Assembly (NCBI RefSeq): GCF_010435915.1
Contig: NZ_JAAFZH010000011.1
Span: 124,001 to 188,000 of the forward strand
Direction of reading: 5' to 3'
Origin: Spirosoma terrae
GTDB taxonomy: Bacteria; Bacteroidota; Bacteroidia; Cytophagales; Spirosomataceae
DNA: 64,000 nucleotides
The notes under the pieces are model-generated. The model saw only the letters and a list, made by a program, of their open reading frames with translations. It searched no databases and was not told the DNA's origin. Both the position numbers and the translations under genes were made by a program. Of this stretch, positions 26,676 through 34,626 are shown one piece after another (position 1 is the first letter of the stretch; each line of letters opens with the position of its first letter).

Positions 26676-27319
26676 GCAGTGTTCCGTTCGTATTTGTAGT
26701 ACATGGTTAGGCCATACGCGATATGAAGTACCCCAAAACCAACTGCCCAGGTCAACAAATTATAACCAGGCCAGAACAGCGAAAGGAGGCCCAGAATAAT
26801 CTCGCAGTAGGCCAGAGATTCAACATCGCGGACCGTGTATTTACTACCATTCAAGAGTGCCAAACCGTAAAAAATTAACGTCGTTGGAAACGACAACCAG
26901 AGTAAGTTATAGTGCAAAAGCGCCAGGCAAACTATGCCACCCGTAATCAAAGGTACGGCAAGTGCCCATATCATTCGCTTCGATGAGGCATTCCAGACAC
27001 TTAATCCCTGACGTTTGGCTTTTCGAATGGTAAAATAACTTCCCGATAATAAGGCCATAACCAAGACGACAATCGCTACGGTTACTAAAAAGGAACGTAT
27101 TTCCTGGTGATCGGCATTGTCGTAGAGGTCGAGCTGCTGGTAGCTAAGCAAGTCAAAAACGTCAGTACGTAGACGCATATACACAACAGTTGCCCCAATA
27201 AGAGCGACGATTCCAGCAGATACGCCTGATAAGCCGCTTAGCGACAGGAACTTGGAAGAGCGTTCCATCAGGCTTCGGATTTCCGTCAGCGTTTGTAGAT
27301 GTTCGCGCGATTCGTACAT
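26672..27319 (-). CDS. Hypothetical multi-pass membrane protein
   Basis: A 215-aa protein with a helical cytoplasmic start (LQTLTEIRSLMERSSKF) and about six membrane helices. Its stop overlaps the ATG of the winged-helix regulator, a pairing common in Bacteroidota and suggesting the two work together. The function is not known. The gap to dgkA is 16 bp. Confidence 0.75.
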   Translation of the reverse strand: MYESREHLQTLTEIRSLMERSSKFLSLSGLSGVSAGIVALIGATVVYMRLRTDVFDLLSYQQLDLYDNADHQEIRSFLVTVAIVVLVMALLSGSYFTIRKAKRQGLSVWNASSKRMIWALAVPLITGGIVCLALLHYNLLWLSFPTTLIFYGLALLNGSKYTVRDVESLAYCEIILGLLSLFWPGYNLLTWAVGFGVLHIAYGLTMYYKYERNTA

Positions 27320-27335
27320 GAGAAAAGGCTATGGT

Positions 27336-27740
27336 TTATGCGTTGGTTAACGGTATATGGGTAATGCCAGTGATTTGGAGCAGAGTCAGTAATTTTCCCC
27401 CCAAAATAAAAAATCCCACTAAGACGGCGGCAATAGCGAGGATAAATACAGCGCCCGATGAGAGGTCTTTAATAGCTTTAATTTGCGGATGAATGCCGGG
27501 CGATACAAAGTCGCAGAGTTTTTCGATAGCCGTATTAAAGGCTTCGGCCGCCCAGACCAGACCAATCTGGGTCAGAATAACAGCCCATTCGGTAGGGCTT
27601 AGTTCCAGCCAGATGCCAGCCAGAATCACAACGATAGCGATTAGCAGATGAACTTTAGCGTTATTCTCATAACGGAACAGGGCAATGATTCCCTGACCCG
27701 CAAACCCAAAGCTTCGCCAAACCTTACGAACATTAATCAT
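27336..27740 (-). CDS. dgkA: Diacylglycerol/undecaprenol kinase family protein
   Basis: A 134-aa protein with three membrane helices and the DgkA core: YENNAKVHLLIA, then WAAEAFNTAIEKLCDFVSPGIHPQIKAIKDLSSGAVFILAIAAVLVG, containing the catalytic ExxNTAIE and the KD.ssGAV motif. It phosphorylates undecaprenol or diacylglycerol at the inner membrane. The gap to the radical SAM gene is 9 bp, so the two are likely one transcript. Confidence 0.9.
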   Translation of the reverse strand: MINVRKVWRSFGFAGQGIIALFRYENNAKVHLLIAIVVILAGIWLELSPTEWAVILTQIGLVWAAEAFNTAIEKLCDFVSPGIHPQIKAIKDLSSGAVFILAIAAVLVGFFILGGKLLTLLQITGITHIPLTNA

Positions 27741-27749
27741 GACAGTGAA

Positions 27750-29195
27750 CTAGCTATCTGGTGAAGTAATTCGCGCTGTAAGATCATTAAGCAGTAATAA
27801 ATCGTCGGTCGTGTTACTAATTGACTGCGTTTCTTTTGCGTTTACTTTTGATAAGATTGATTCCAACAGCGGAAGCATATTGTTTAGATTTTTGGTCTTG
27901 ATCAGGAAATTCCAGAGGGGCTCGAATTTTTTCCAGCCTCCTGCATAAAACAAGTGTTTTAATTTATGCTTGTAGGAGTCATGCTGAGCACTGGCGCGGA
28001 CGATATTCGCCCATGTATAAAATTCATTGTAAGCCCAATCATACCCTGTTTTTAAGTCGTCGGCACTCATATTTTTAGTCTGGTAGACCACATGCCTGGT
28101 ATCATACAGATCCCAGTTATTGGTTAGAAGCCGCTTTTCCCGTTCCAGTTTTTTATAAAGCGCAGTGCCCGGATAAGGTGTCAATATATGATAAGTTGCT
28201 GTAGTTATTGAATTTTGGACGCCCCAATCGACTGTACGTTTAAAAACATCCTGCTTATCGTCGTCAAGACCAAAAACAAAGCTACCATTAATCATGATAC
28301 CCAGCGAATGAAGTCGGCGTGTTGCTTCGGAATAGTCTTTAGCCAGGTTTTGTTTTTTATTGCTCTGCTTTAGATTGTCTGGCGAGAAAGTTTCGAAACC
28401 AACAAACAAGCTCCTTAAACCAGCTTCGGCCGCTTTTTCGATCAAATTCCCACGGAGAATGGAGTCAACAGTGGCGGCCGCCTGAAAAACTCGGTTCATG
28501 CCCTTCATTTCGTCGAACAACTGTCTGGCAAACCGTATGTTTCCTAGTAAGTGATCATCCAGGAAATACAAATGCTTTCCTGGCAGTCGGTCTATTTCTG
28601 CCAAAGCATCATCAACTCGTTGGGTATAGAATGTTTTGCCCCCGTCGAAGAAAGCATCTTTATAGCAGAAGTCGCAATGATGTGGACAGCCGCGCGAAAC
28701 AACAATCGAATTAGGAACCAGATACCGATCACGCTTGATCAAGTCCCTCCGGATGGGTGGAATTTGGCTAAGTGATCGATTAGGTGAATGGTAAACTTTT
28801 TTAGGCTGGCGTTTTTTGAAGTCAACCAAGAACTCAGGGAACGTTTCTTCACCGGGACCTAAAAACACGCTGTCGGCATGCAGCATTGCTTCCTCTGGTA
28901 ATGAGGTTACGTGCAATCCCCCCAGAATGACATAAGCCCCTCGTTGTCTATAGTAGCCGGCTAACTTGTAAGATCGATACGCATTAGTGATATAAACCTG
29001 GATAATGACAAGATCTGGATAGTCATTTAGGTTAATAGGCTCAACATGCTGATCCTGTAGATCAACATCATCATCCGGCGCCAAATAGGCGGCTAACGTA
29101 GCAAGACCTAAGGGTGGGAAGAGCGAATATTTGATAGGCCTCCAGAAAGGGCTCTCAGCTTCTGCTAGTGCGGGCAGTATTAGTTTAACCTTCAA
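27750..29195 (-). CDS. B12-binding domain radical SAM protein
   Basis: A 481-aa protein with an N-terminal cobalamin-binding Rossmann-like domain (about 1-130; LGGLHVTSLPEEA, GPGEETFPEFL), a radical SAM core with the cluster motif CPHHCDFC at about 169-176, and a C-terminal helical extension. The family includes hopanoid-modifying HpnJ/HpnP-like and many unassigned class B methylases. No substrate is evident. It leads dgkA with a 9-bp gap and follows DUF1361 by 43 bp, so the operon may concern membrane-lipid modification (inference). Confidence 0.87.
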   Translation of the reverse strand: MKVKLILPALAEAESPFWRPIKYSLFPPLGLATLAAYLAPDDDVDLQDQHVEPINLNDYPDLVIIQVYITNAYRSYKLAGYYRQRGAYVILGGLHVTSLPEEAMLHADSVFLGPGEETFPEFLVDFKKRQPKKVYHSPNRSLSQIPPIRRDLIKRDRYLVPNSIVVSRGCPHHCDFCYKDAFFDGGKTFYTQRVDDALAEIDRLPGKHLYFLDDHLLGNIRFARQLFDEMKGMNRVFQAAATVDSILRGNLIEKAAEAGLRSLFVGFETFSPDNLKQSNKKQNLAKDYSEATRRLHSLGIMINGSFVFGLDDDKQDVFKRTVDWGVQNSITTATYHILTPYPGTALYKKLEREKRLLTNNWDLYDTRHVVYQTKNMSADDLKTGYDWAYNEFYTWANIVRASAQHDSYKHKLKHLFYAGGWKKFEPLWNFLIKTKNLNNMLPLLESILSKVNAKETQSISNTTDDLLLLNDLTARITSPDS

Positions 29196-29238
29196 GGTCT
29201 TAGTGGCTTTTTAAAACTTTCTGAATCAGCTGTTTACT

Positions 29239-29961
29239 TCACTGAGGGGTAGGGTTCGATCCATCTGATTGGCTACCATCATAATCAACGTACCACCAGA
29301 AGGCTACATAAAGCACGATCAGCACAAAGCCATAAGCCAAGGTTAATTTCACACTTAAGTGATCCTCGTAAGACCGGGCAATAGCCTGAAACAGGTCCAT
29401 CGGTTTGGTTAGTACATCCCAGCTATTCCAACGGCCAAAGCGGCCCAGATAAATACCGAATCCCGATAACAACTGGCTCCCAACGATGGTGGCCCAGGTA
29501 GCTTCTGTTCCTATTACTGGACGTAGCATTCGATGAACAATCAGCGTTGAGTATAGGCCCGCCAGCAACCCTGTTTGCGCAAACACGAAAAGCGACATCG
29601 TGTCGAACCAGAGGAGCCTGTACTCAATATTTTTTATATGGAAAAGGTCTGTAATGATATATGGTGAATTGGGAAGGAAGGCAAGCCACGCGCCAATGCC
29701 ACCCAGGAGTAACCACTGATTTCGGAATCCTGCATTTCGTAAGTCGCGTACTATCAGTACGACACCCAACGGGAAAAAAGCCAGACACAAGTTCCAGACT
29801 AGCATGATGAAGAACCACCAGTTGTCGGTAAGTAAGCCACGTGTAAGTACCAGACAAAGACCGGCTACGGTCATAACAGCTAGCGCTTTCAATCCTTTAC
29901 TCGAAATAGGTCGCTGAGGTGATCTTGTCAGCTGAGATGCAGAGTATAATAAAGATGTCAT
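29239..29961 (-). CDS. DUF1361 multi-pass membrane protein
   Basis: 240 aa from the ATG at 29961 (MTSLLYSASQLTRSPQR); the frame is open to 30060 but the extra 33 residues are probably leader sequence. About six membrane helices with the family's FLPNSPYIITDLFHI stretch and LSGFGIYLGRFGRWNSWD. The function is unknown. A short symmetric sequence CTTTG-N5-CAAAG (29971-29985) lies just upstream of the start. It probably heads a five-gene minus-strand operon running to 26379. Confidence 0.83.
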   Translation of the reverse strand: MTSLLYSASQLTRSPQRPISSKGLKALAVMTVAGLCLVLTRGLLTDNWWFFIMLVWNLCLAFFPLGVVLIVRDLRNAGFRNQWLLLGGIGAWLAFLPNSPYIITDLFHIKNIEYRLLWFDTMSLFVFAQTGLLAGLYSTLIVHRMLRPVIGTEATWATIVGSQLLSGFGIYLGRFGRWNSWDVLTKPMDLFQAIARSYEDHLSVKLTLAYGFVLIVLYVAFWWYVDYDGSQSDGSNPTPQ

Positions 29962-30092
29962 AAAAAAGTTCTTTGTATTGCAAAGTAAAATAAAGAAAAT
30001 GACCAATGTCAAGCATTTCGAAAAGATATTTACTAAATAAAAAAGGGGAAGGGTGCCCAAAGTCAGCCTGTCAGGTTTGACCAGGCATGATT

Positions 30093-30150
30093 AGGGCCCT
30101 GGTATTGTAGTGCCAGTTTCTTAAAACCGGTACCACAACACCAGGGCCCT
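30093..30150 (-). repeat. Long near-perfect hairpin in intergenic region
   Basis: Arms at 30093-30119 and 30124-30150 pair over 27 positions. Read as minus-strand RNA there are 23 Watson-Crick pairs, three G-U pairs and one mismatch, around a TAAG loop; on the plus strand the wobble positions become mismatches. The ends carry the self-complementary AGGGCCCT. It is not followed by a T run and lies downstream of a separate terminator, so it is not simply a terminator. Confidence 0.65.
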
Positions 30151-30174
30151 GGAACTAAATAAACAGATTACTAC

Positions 30175-30211
30175 AAAAAGCTTTCCGGCAAGTAAAACCT
30201 TGCGGAAAGCT
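30175..30211 (-). terminator. Terminator of the secreted protein gene at 30223-30816
   Basis: On the minus strand a 13-bp stem (AGCTTTCCG...CGGAAAGCT, one bulged base) is followed by TTTTTG. It starts 12 bases after the stop. Confidence 0.85.
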
Positions 30212-30222
30212 CATAGGTCTGC

Positions 30223-30816
30223 TTACGAGGCCGATTGGGACGTAGCGTGAGAAGCAGGATAAAATAATTTAAGCAGGTGTTGCGCCTGAGTACCCGGTTT
30301 ATTGCTTAGGCCATCGAGACTCTCAAATGCGGCATTTTTATCGGGTTGGTCGTAATAGATATCTTTCAGATTGTCGCTCGTAATCAAATGGATCGGCGAG
30401 TCGGCTTTACGACTAAAATAATACTGAGTAGCCGGATAATAGCCGCCACTGCCAGTTGACCAAACACTGGTGGGCTTGCTATAAATGAAAATTTTGTCAG
30501 CGTGCTCAACGCGGTACAAATCACCATCAAAACTGCGGTAGTCAACGCCTTCTTTCCGCTCTCCCCATAAATTCGTTAATGGCAACTTTTCTTCAGGGGC
30601 GTTAGGTTGGTCGACTTTCAGCGCACGCTGGAAGGTTTCCTCCCGAATACTATAACCCGGTTGCCCTTTATCGAAACCATCGGTTAATTTATGCGTAGCA
30701 AAATCAGTGGCTGATAGATAAATTCCATTATCGGGAAATGGAGCAAATGAACCGTTACTTTGTGCAAGAACCGAAAAAGGCAACGTAGCAATGGCTGCCA
30801 ACACTATGGTTTTCAT
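30223..30816 (-). CDS. Secreted protein of unknown function
   Basis: 197 aa from the ATG at 30816, which begins a clean signal peptide (MKTIVLAAIATLPFSVLAQS); the frame is open further upstream but without family support. The mature part has FPDNGIYLSATDFATHKLTDGFDKG, LTNLWGERKEGVDYRSFDGDLYRVEHADKIFIYSKPT and SKPGTQAQHLLKLFY. It resembles short periplasmic proteins described only as hypothetical in this lineage. It is probably monocistronic with its own terminator. Confidence 0.65.
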   Translation of the reverse strand: MKTIVLAAIATLPFSVLAQSNGSFAPFPDNGIYLSATDFATHKLTDGFDKGQPGYSIREETFQRALKVDQPNAPEEKLPLTNLWGERKEGVDYRSFDGDLYRVEHADKIFIYSKPTSVWSTGSGGYYPATQYYFSRKADSPIHLITSDNLKDIYYDQPDKNAAFESLDGLSNKPGTQAQHLLKLFYPASHATSQSAS

Positions 30817-31034
30817 AACAAGTGAATGAATATGTGAAACAAAAAATAAATGAACAGATAGAGGCCGTTTCTGAATTAGCGTACAGGGCCGACCATGTTC
30901 GGGTAATGATGTTTCATTCGTTTGCGTTATGTTGTGCTGTTGACGAAGCAAACTTGCCGGGCTGAGATTATAACGAGTTAAGTTTTTTGTTAAGAAATAG
31001 TTAAAAAGATTGGCAATGATAGTTTGCCAAAAGA

Positions 31035-31070
31035 AAAAGCTCGACTACACACGTAATCGAGCTTTTCGAG
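31035..31070 (-). terminator. Terminator of the ABC ATPase gene
   Basis: A 10-bp stem (31035-31044 with 31057-31066) with AAAAGC/GCTTTT ends; on the minus strand it leads into TTTTTC. It lies 17 bp after the ATPase stop. Confidence 0.8.
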
Positions 31071-31087
31071 AACAAAAACTAGTGGTA

Positions 31088-31774
31088 TTAAAGAGACGCC
31101 TGAGCTTCCTGGGGGACCAGCCAACCGTCTTTCAGTCGTAAAATACGATTGCCGTAGGCGGCATTGGCTTCAGAGTGAGTTACCTGAACAATGGTCACAC
31201 CATCTTTACGATTCAATTCGCTGAAAATTTCCATAATGTCACGAGCCTGATCAGAATGCAGGTTTCCCGTTGGCTCATCAGCAAAAATAACGGATGGCTC
31301 AGCCGCCAGTGCGCGGGCAATCCCAACCAACTGTTGCTGCCCCCCCGACAATTGCGCAGGAAAGAGATCTTTCTTGGCTACCATATTGAATCGGTCGAGG
31401 AGTTCGGCAACGCGACTTTTCCGTTCGGAGCCACTCAGCCCCTTATACAGAAGTGGCGTTTCGATGTTTTCATAAACGGTCAGTTCATCAATCAGATGAT
31501 AAGCCTGGAAAACAAAGCCGATCTGGGTCCGATGCAGCTCAGTACGTTTCTTCTCCGATAATTTCTGAACAGGTTGATCATCAAAAAAGTATTCGCCTTC
31601 GGATGGTTCTTCCAGGAGCCCTAAAATGTGTAATAAAGTGGACTTCCCTGAACCCGATGGCCCCATGATCGACACAAACTCGCCCTGAGCAATCTCAAGC
31701 GATACGTTGCGCAATACATAGATTCGACCAAAGCCAGCAGGATAGTATTTAGAGACGTTGTTAAGCTGAATCAT
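31088..31774 (-). CDS. ABC transporter ATP-binding protein, MacB/LolD type
   Basis: A 228-aa ATPase with Walker A GPSGSGKST (about 39-47), Q-loop FVFQAYHLIDELTVYENIETPL, signature LSGGQQQ, Walker B VIFADEPTGNLHS and a switch histidine in VTHSE. The EPTGNLHSDQ wording is typical of MacB/LolD/FtsE-type exporters, which use FtsX-like permeases. No permease gene is next to it. Upstream, on its own strand, lie a sigma-54-like promoter (31868-31882) and a two-part enhancer-like site (31937-31973), leaving a leader of about 83 nt. tolC-hlyD at 48.6-51.6 kb have a matching upstream module and could be its partners (inference). Confidence 0.92.
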   Translation of the reverse strand: MIQLNNVSKYYPAGFGRIYVLRNVSLEIAQGEFVSIMGPSGSGKSTLLHILGLLEEPSEGEYFFDDQPVQKLSEKKRTELHRTQIGFVFQAYHLIDELTVYENIETPLLYKGLSGSERKSRVAELLDRFNMVAKKDLFPAQLSGGQQQLVGIARALAAEPSVIFADEPTGNLHSDQARDIMEIFSELNRKDGVTIVQVTHSEANAAYGNRILRLKDGWLVPQEAQASL

Positions 31775-31867
31775 AGTCGGTATCGTTGATATGTTTTGGT
31801 TAAGACCTTAGCAGGAATTGGATATAGAGTTCTGATTGAAATCTTGTTACGTTACGTAGTAAGTGAG

Positions 31868-31882
31868 TCAAGTGTCGTGCCA
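31868..31882 (-). promoter_or_regulatory. Sigma-54-like -24/-12 promoter of the ABC ATPase gene
   Basis: The minus strand reads TGGCACGACACTTGA: a perfect -24 TGGCACG, N4, then TTGA, where the RpoN consensus has TTGC. GG and the -12 dinucleotide are 10 bases apart, as required. An identical layout with one base changed occurs at 47664-47678. Confidence 0.68.
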
Positions 31883-31936
31883 GTTTTGCAACCTATTGTC
31901 TAGTAGTAAGTTAGGTTTAGTCTGCCAGCTTTCATC

Positions 31937-31973
31937 GTCCGGTAACGGACAAGCGTATCCCTGAAAACGGACA
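31937..31973 (-). promoter_or_regulatory. Enhancer-like activator site, copy 1
   Basis: On the minus strand a half-site TGTCCG is followed 16 bases later by TGTCCG-TTAC-CGGACG, so the two TGTCCG words start 22 bp (two helical turns) apart. The palindrome ends 54 bp from the TGGCAC promoter element. That is the usual place for an NtrC-type activator. Confidence 0.62.
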
Positions 31974-32046
31974 GAAATTTTGGCAAGTCGTGCAACATAC
32001 AGTTCTTTTATTGCATCTTCAATTAAACTAACTCTTTTGTAAAGGT

Positions 32047-32748
32047 ATGAAAGCATTTGTCTTGGCGCTTCTGGTTGTAACTTCAGGAATAAATTCAGCT
32101 AGCGACGACTGGAAAAAAGACCGCGCTGTTTCTGGCTTTAAAGGTCTTAGTGTAAGCAGCGGTATTGATGTATATCTGACGCAGGGCAGCTCGGAAAAAC
32201 TCACCATCGAAGCGAAGGGAGTTGACGAAGACGAAGTCAGATCAGACGTTAAAAACGGTGTTCTGAAGCTCTATATCGATCGGAAAGGAGTAATGAACTG
32301 GAATTTTGGACGTAACAGATACGTAAAAGCCTATTTAACCTTCAAACAACTAAACGATCTTCAGGCCTCGGGCGGAGCGGATGTAGTTGGACAGGGCCGC
32401 CTGACCTTCGATGATCTGAACCTGGAAGCATCCGGTGGAGCCGATGTGAAACTAGACCTGAAGGCCGATAAACTAAATGTATCAGCATCGGGTGGAGCAG
32501 ATGCTGTTTTACAAGGGTCGGCTCGGACTCTTAACGCGAATGGTTCGGGTGGGGCCGATCTGGATGCGCGCAAGCTGGTGGTTGAGGTGTGCAACGCCAA
32601 CTCGTCGGGTGGATCAGATGTGTACGTCAATGCCAGCAGAGAACTGACCATGAAAGCGTCGGGCGGTTCCGATATTTACTATTACGGCTCTGCTAAGGTA
32701 CTATCGAAGAACAAATCAGGGGGCTCCGACATTAGTCCACGGAATTAG
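32047..32748 (+). CDS. GIN domain (DUF2807) secreted protein
   Basis: A 233-aa protein with a short signal peptide (MKAFVLALLVVTSGINSA) and a right-handed beta-helix body built from seven SGGAD/SGGSD turns about 20 residues apart, ending SGGSDISPRN. FKGLSVSSGIDVYLTQGSSEKLTIEA at the start is the head of the GIN/DUF2807 fold. Function is not established. It is divergent from the ABC ATPase and their 272-bp gap carries the sigma-54-like module, which points to the ATPase side. Confidence 0.85.
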   Translation: MKAFVLALLVVTSGINSASDDWKKDRAVSGFKGLSVSSGIDVYLTQGSSEKLTIEAKGVDEDEVRSDVKNGVLKLYIDRKGVMNWNFGRNRYVKAYLTFKQLNDLQASGGADVVGQGRLTFDDLNLEASGGADVKLDLKADKLNVSASGGADAVLQGSARTLNANGSGGADLDARKLVVEVCNANSSGGSDVYVNASRELTMKASGGSDIYYYGSAKVLSKNKSGGSDISPRN

Positions 32749-32755
32749 AAAACAG

Positions 32756-32838
32756 AAAGAGTGAACGAGAAAAAAAGCGATTGATTAATTTTGCCGTTCA
32801 CTGGGCCGATTCGTTGGCCACTAACTCGTTCACTCTTT
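32756..32838 (+). repeat. Inverted repeat flanking the purK leader
   Basis: Arms at 32756-32769 and 32825-32838 (core GAGTGAACGAG / CTCGTTCACTC, 14 bp in all) with a 55-base loop. The right arm ends in TTTT, so it could end transcripts of the DUF2807 gene; it also ends exactly at the probable purK start codon. A -7-type box TAATTTTG (32786-32793) lies in the loop. Confidence 0.55.
32786..32793 (+). promoter_or_regulatory. Candidate purK -7 box
   Basis: TAATTTTG matches TAnnTTTG. No TTG is found 17-23 bp upstream, so only half the promoter is supported. RNA would start near 32800. Confidence 0.4.
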
Positions 32839-33977
32839 TGACTCCTACTATTGGTATACTCGGCGGAGGGCAGCTTGGGCTTATGCTCCTCCAGGCCGCT
32901 ATCGATTGGAATTTACGTGTCCACATTCTCGATCCCGATGCCGAAGCGCCTTGCCGGACTCTTTGCACCACGTTCATGCAGGGATCACTAACCGATTACG
33001 ATACGGTTTATCAGTTTGGCCAGTCGGTTGATGTGCTGACGATAGAAATTGAGCGTGTCAATGTCGATGCGTTAGAGGCATTGGAGCGTGAGGGTAAAAA
33101 AGTGTTTCCGCAACCCTCGGTTATTCGTACCATCCAGGATAAACGATTGCAGAAACAGTTCTACCGCGATCATAACTTACCAACGGCCGATTTTATACTG
33201 ACCGAAAACCGGGCCGACGTAGCAATGATCGAGATTCAGCAACCCGATTTTCTGCCAGCCTTTCATAAGCTCGGTCGCGACGGATACGATGGGCGCGGAG
33301 TGCAGCGGATTGCTTCCGTAGCCGATGTGGGCAAAGCCTTCGATGCGCCGGGTGTTCTCGAGAAGGCCGTCGATTTTGACAAAGAGCTGGCCGTCATCGT
33401 TGCTCGTAACGAGCGGGGCGACGTACAGACCTTTCCGACCGTTGAGATGGTTTTTCATCCTGAACTAAACCTGGTCGACTATTTATTTGCTCCCGCCGAC
33501 ATTTCTGCTGACATCAATCAGAAAGCACAGGATATTGCCCGCCGAACGGCCGATGCATTCGGTATTGTTGGTTTATTGGCAGTGGAGTTATTCCTGGATA
33601 AAAAAGGAAACGTACTGATCAACGAAGTAGCGCCACGTCCGCATAATAGCGGTCACCACACAATCCGGGCTAACGTAACGTCGCAGTTTGAGCAACATTG
33701 GCGCGCCATTCTGAATTATCCGCTTGGCGATACTGAAGTCTATCAGCCAGCTGCTATGGTCAATCTGCTGGGAGAGGATGGCTATACTGGCCCCGCTGTG
33801 TACGAAGGCCTGGAAAACCTGCTGGCCGTTTCTGGCGTCTTTCCGTTCTTTTACGGAAAGGCTATCACGAAGCCTTTCCGTAAAATGGGACACGTAACGG
33901 TTATGGATCAATCGTTGGAAGCGCTTCGGGAGAAAGTAGAAGGAGTGAAGTCAAGCATCCGAGTGATTTCCAGCTAG
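32838..33977 (+). CDS. purK: 5-(carboxyamino)imidazole ribonucleotide synthase
   Basis: 379 aa from the TTG at 32838, giving the N-terminus MTPTIGILGGGQLGLML, which matches the usual PurK spacing; the frame is open to 32781, but those 19 residues lie inside the inverted-repeat leader. It has an ATP-grasp fold: KRLQKQFYRDHNLPTADF, the G.DGRGV loop (HKLGRDGYDGRGVQRI), EKAVDFDKELAVIVAR and NEVAPRPHNSGHHTI. The enzyme carboxylates AIR with ATP and bicarbonate in purine synthesis. No purE lies next to it. Confidence 0.93.
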   Translation: MTPTIGILGGGQLGLMLLQAAIDWNLRVHILDPDAEAPCRTLCTTFMQGSLTDYDTVYQFGQSVDVLTIEIERVNVDALEALEREGKKVFPQPSVIRTIQDKRLQKQFYRDHNLPTADFILTENRADVAMIEIQQPDFLPAFHKLGRDGYDGRGVQRIASVADVGKAFDAPGVLEKAVDFDKELAVIVARNERGDVQTFPTVEMVFHPELNLVDYLFAPADISADINQKAQDIARRTADAFGIVGLLAVELFLDKKGNVLINEVAPRPHNSGHHTIRANVTSQFEQHWRAILNYPLGDTEVYQPAAMVNLLGEDGYTGPAVYEGLENLLAVSGVFPFFYGKAITKPFRKMGHVTVMDQSLEALREKVEGVKSSIRVISS

Positions 33978-34020
33978 AAATGTGCTGGTTAAACACCAAA
34001 AATTTTATTGGTATCGATCG

Positions 34021-34581
34021 TCAGTTGTGGAAAAGTGTTGATGTGGCCTTGCTATTTTGCTCGTACACCTCAACTTGCTCCAGACGACCGTCCACTAAAG
34101 CATAAACGTAGATCTCGACGCTTTTGGGAACGACGATCCAGTATTCCCGGACGCCAGCCGATTCGTATAAGTCAAATTTTTCGTTAAAATCTTTCTTATG
34201 CGTTGATGGCGACGTGATCTCAATAATCCAGTCAGGCGGCCCAACGCATCCAAATTCGTCAATTTTAGCTGCGTCGCAGATTACACAAATATCGGGCTGA
34301 ACAACCGTATGGATTTTTGTATTAAAACCTGGCTCATAATCGGGATTTGGCAAGCGAACATCGAAGGGAGCTGCAAATACCTCACACGATTGTTGGGCAA
34401 ATTGATTGAATAAGGTATGCAGAATACGCATAGCCACGCGCTGATGCGCGGCACGAGGAGCAGGAGACATATTGTAGAGCTTACCCTTGATAAGCTCTAC
34501 ACTTTGCTCGAAGCTCCACTTCAGATAGTCTGCGTAGGTATAAGTTCCGTTTGGGTCGAGTTGCGATAGGTCTGTAATCAT
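34021..34581 (-). CDS. Uma2 family (DUF820) endonuclease-fold protein
   Basis: A 186-aa protein with the PD-(D/E)XK fold of Uma2: YADYLKWSFEQSVELIKGKLYNMSPAP at the start, QPDICVICD, and DWIIEITSPSTHKKDFNEKFDLYESAGVREYWIVVP, with the catalytic D...ExS pattern. Uma2 genes are abundant in cyanobacteria and Cytophagales, and their targets are unknown; no transposon or toxin partner is adjacent. It converges with purK. Confidence 0.87.
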   Translation of the reverse strand: MITDLSQLDPNGTYTYADYLKWSFEQSVELIKGKLYNMSPAPRAAHQRVAMRILHTLFNQFAQQSCEVFAAPFDVRLPNPDYEPGFNTKIHTVVQPDICVICDAAKIDEFGCVGPPDWIIEITSPSTHKKDFNEKFDLYESAGVREYWIVVPKSVEIYVYALVDGRLEQVEVYEQNSKATSTLFHN

Positions 34582-34626
34582 AGCTGACAGTACAGGTTCT
34601 CGTCAAAAATACGGAAAACCACCCGC

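Noticed and set aside
30093..30150. Hairpin read as a plain rho-independent terminator
   Set aside because: No T run follows on either strand and a better terminator (30175-30211) already ends the upstream gene.
31868..32056. 62-codon minus-strand frame upstream of the ABC ATPase
   Set aside because: It overlaps the sigma-54-like module almost exactly and starts inside the DUF2807 gene; the DNA is better explained as regulatory.
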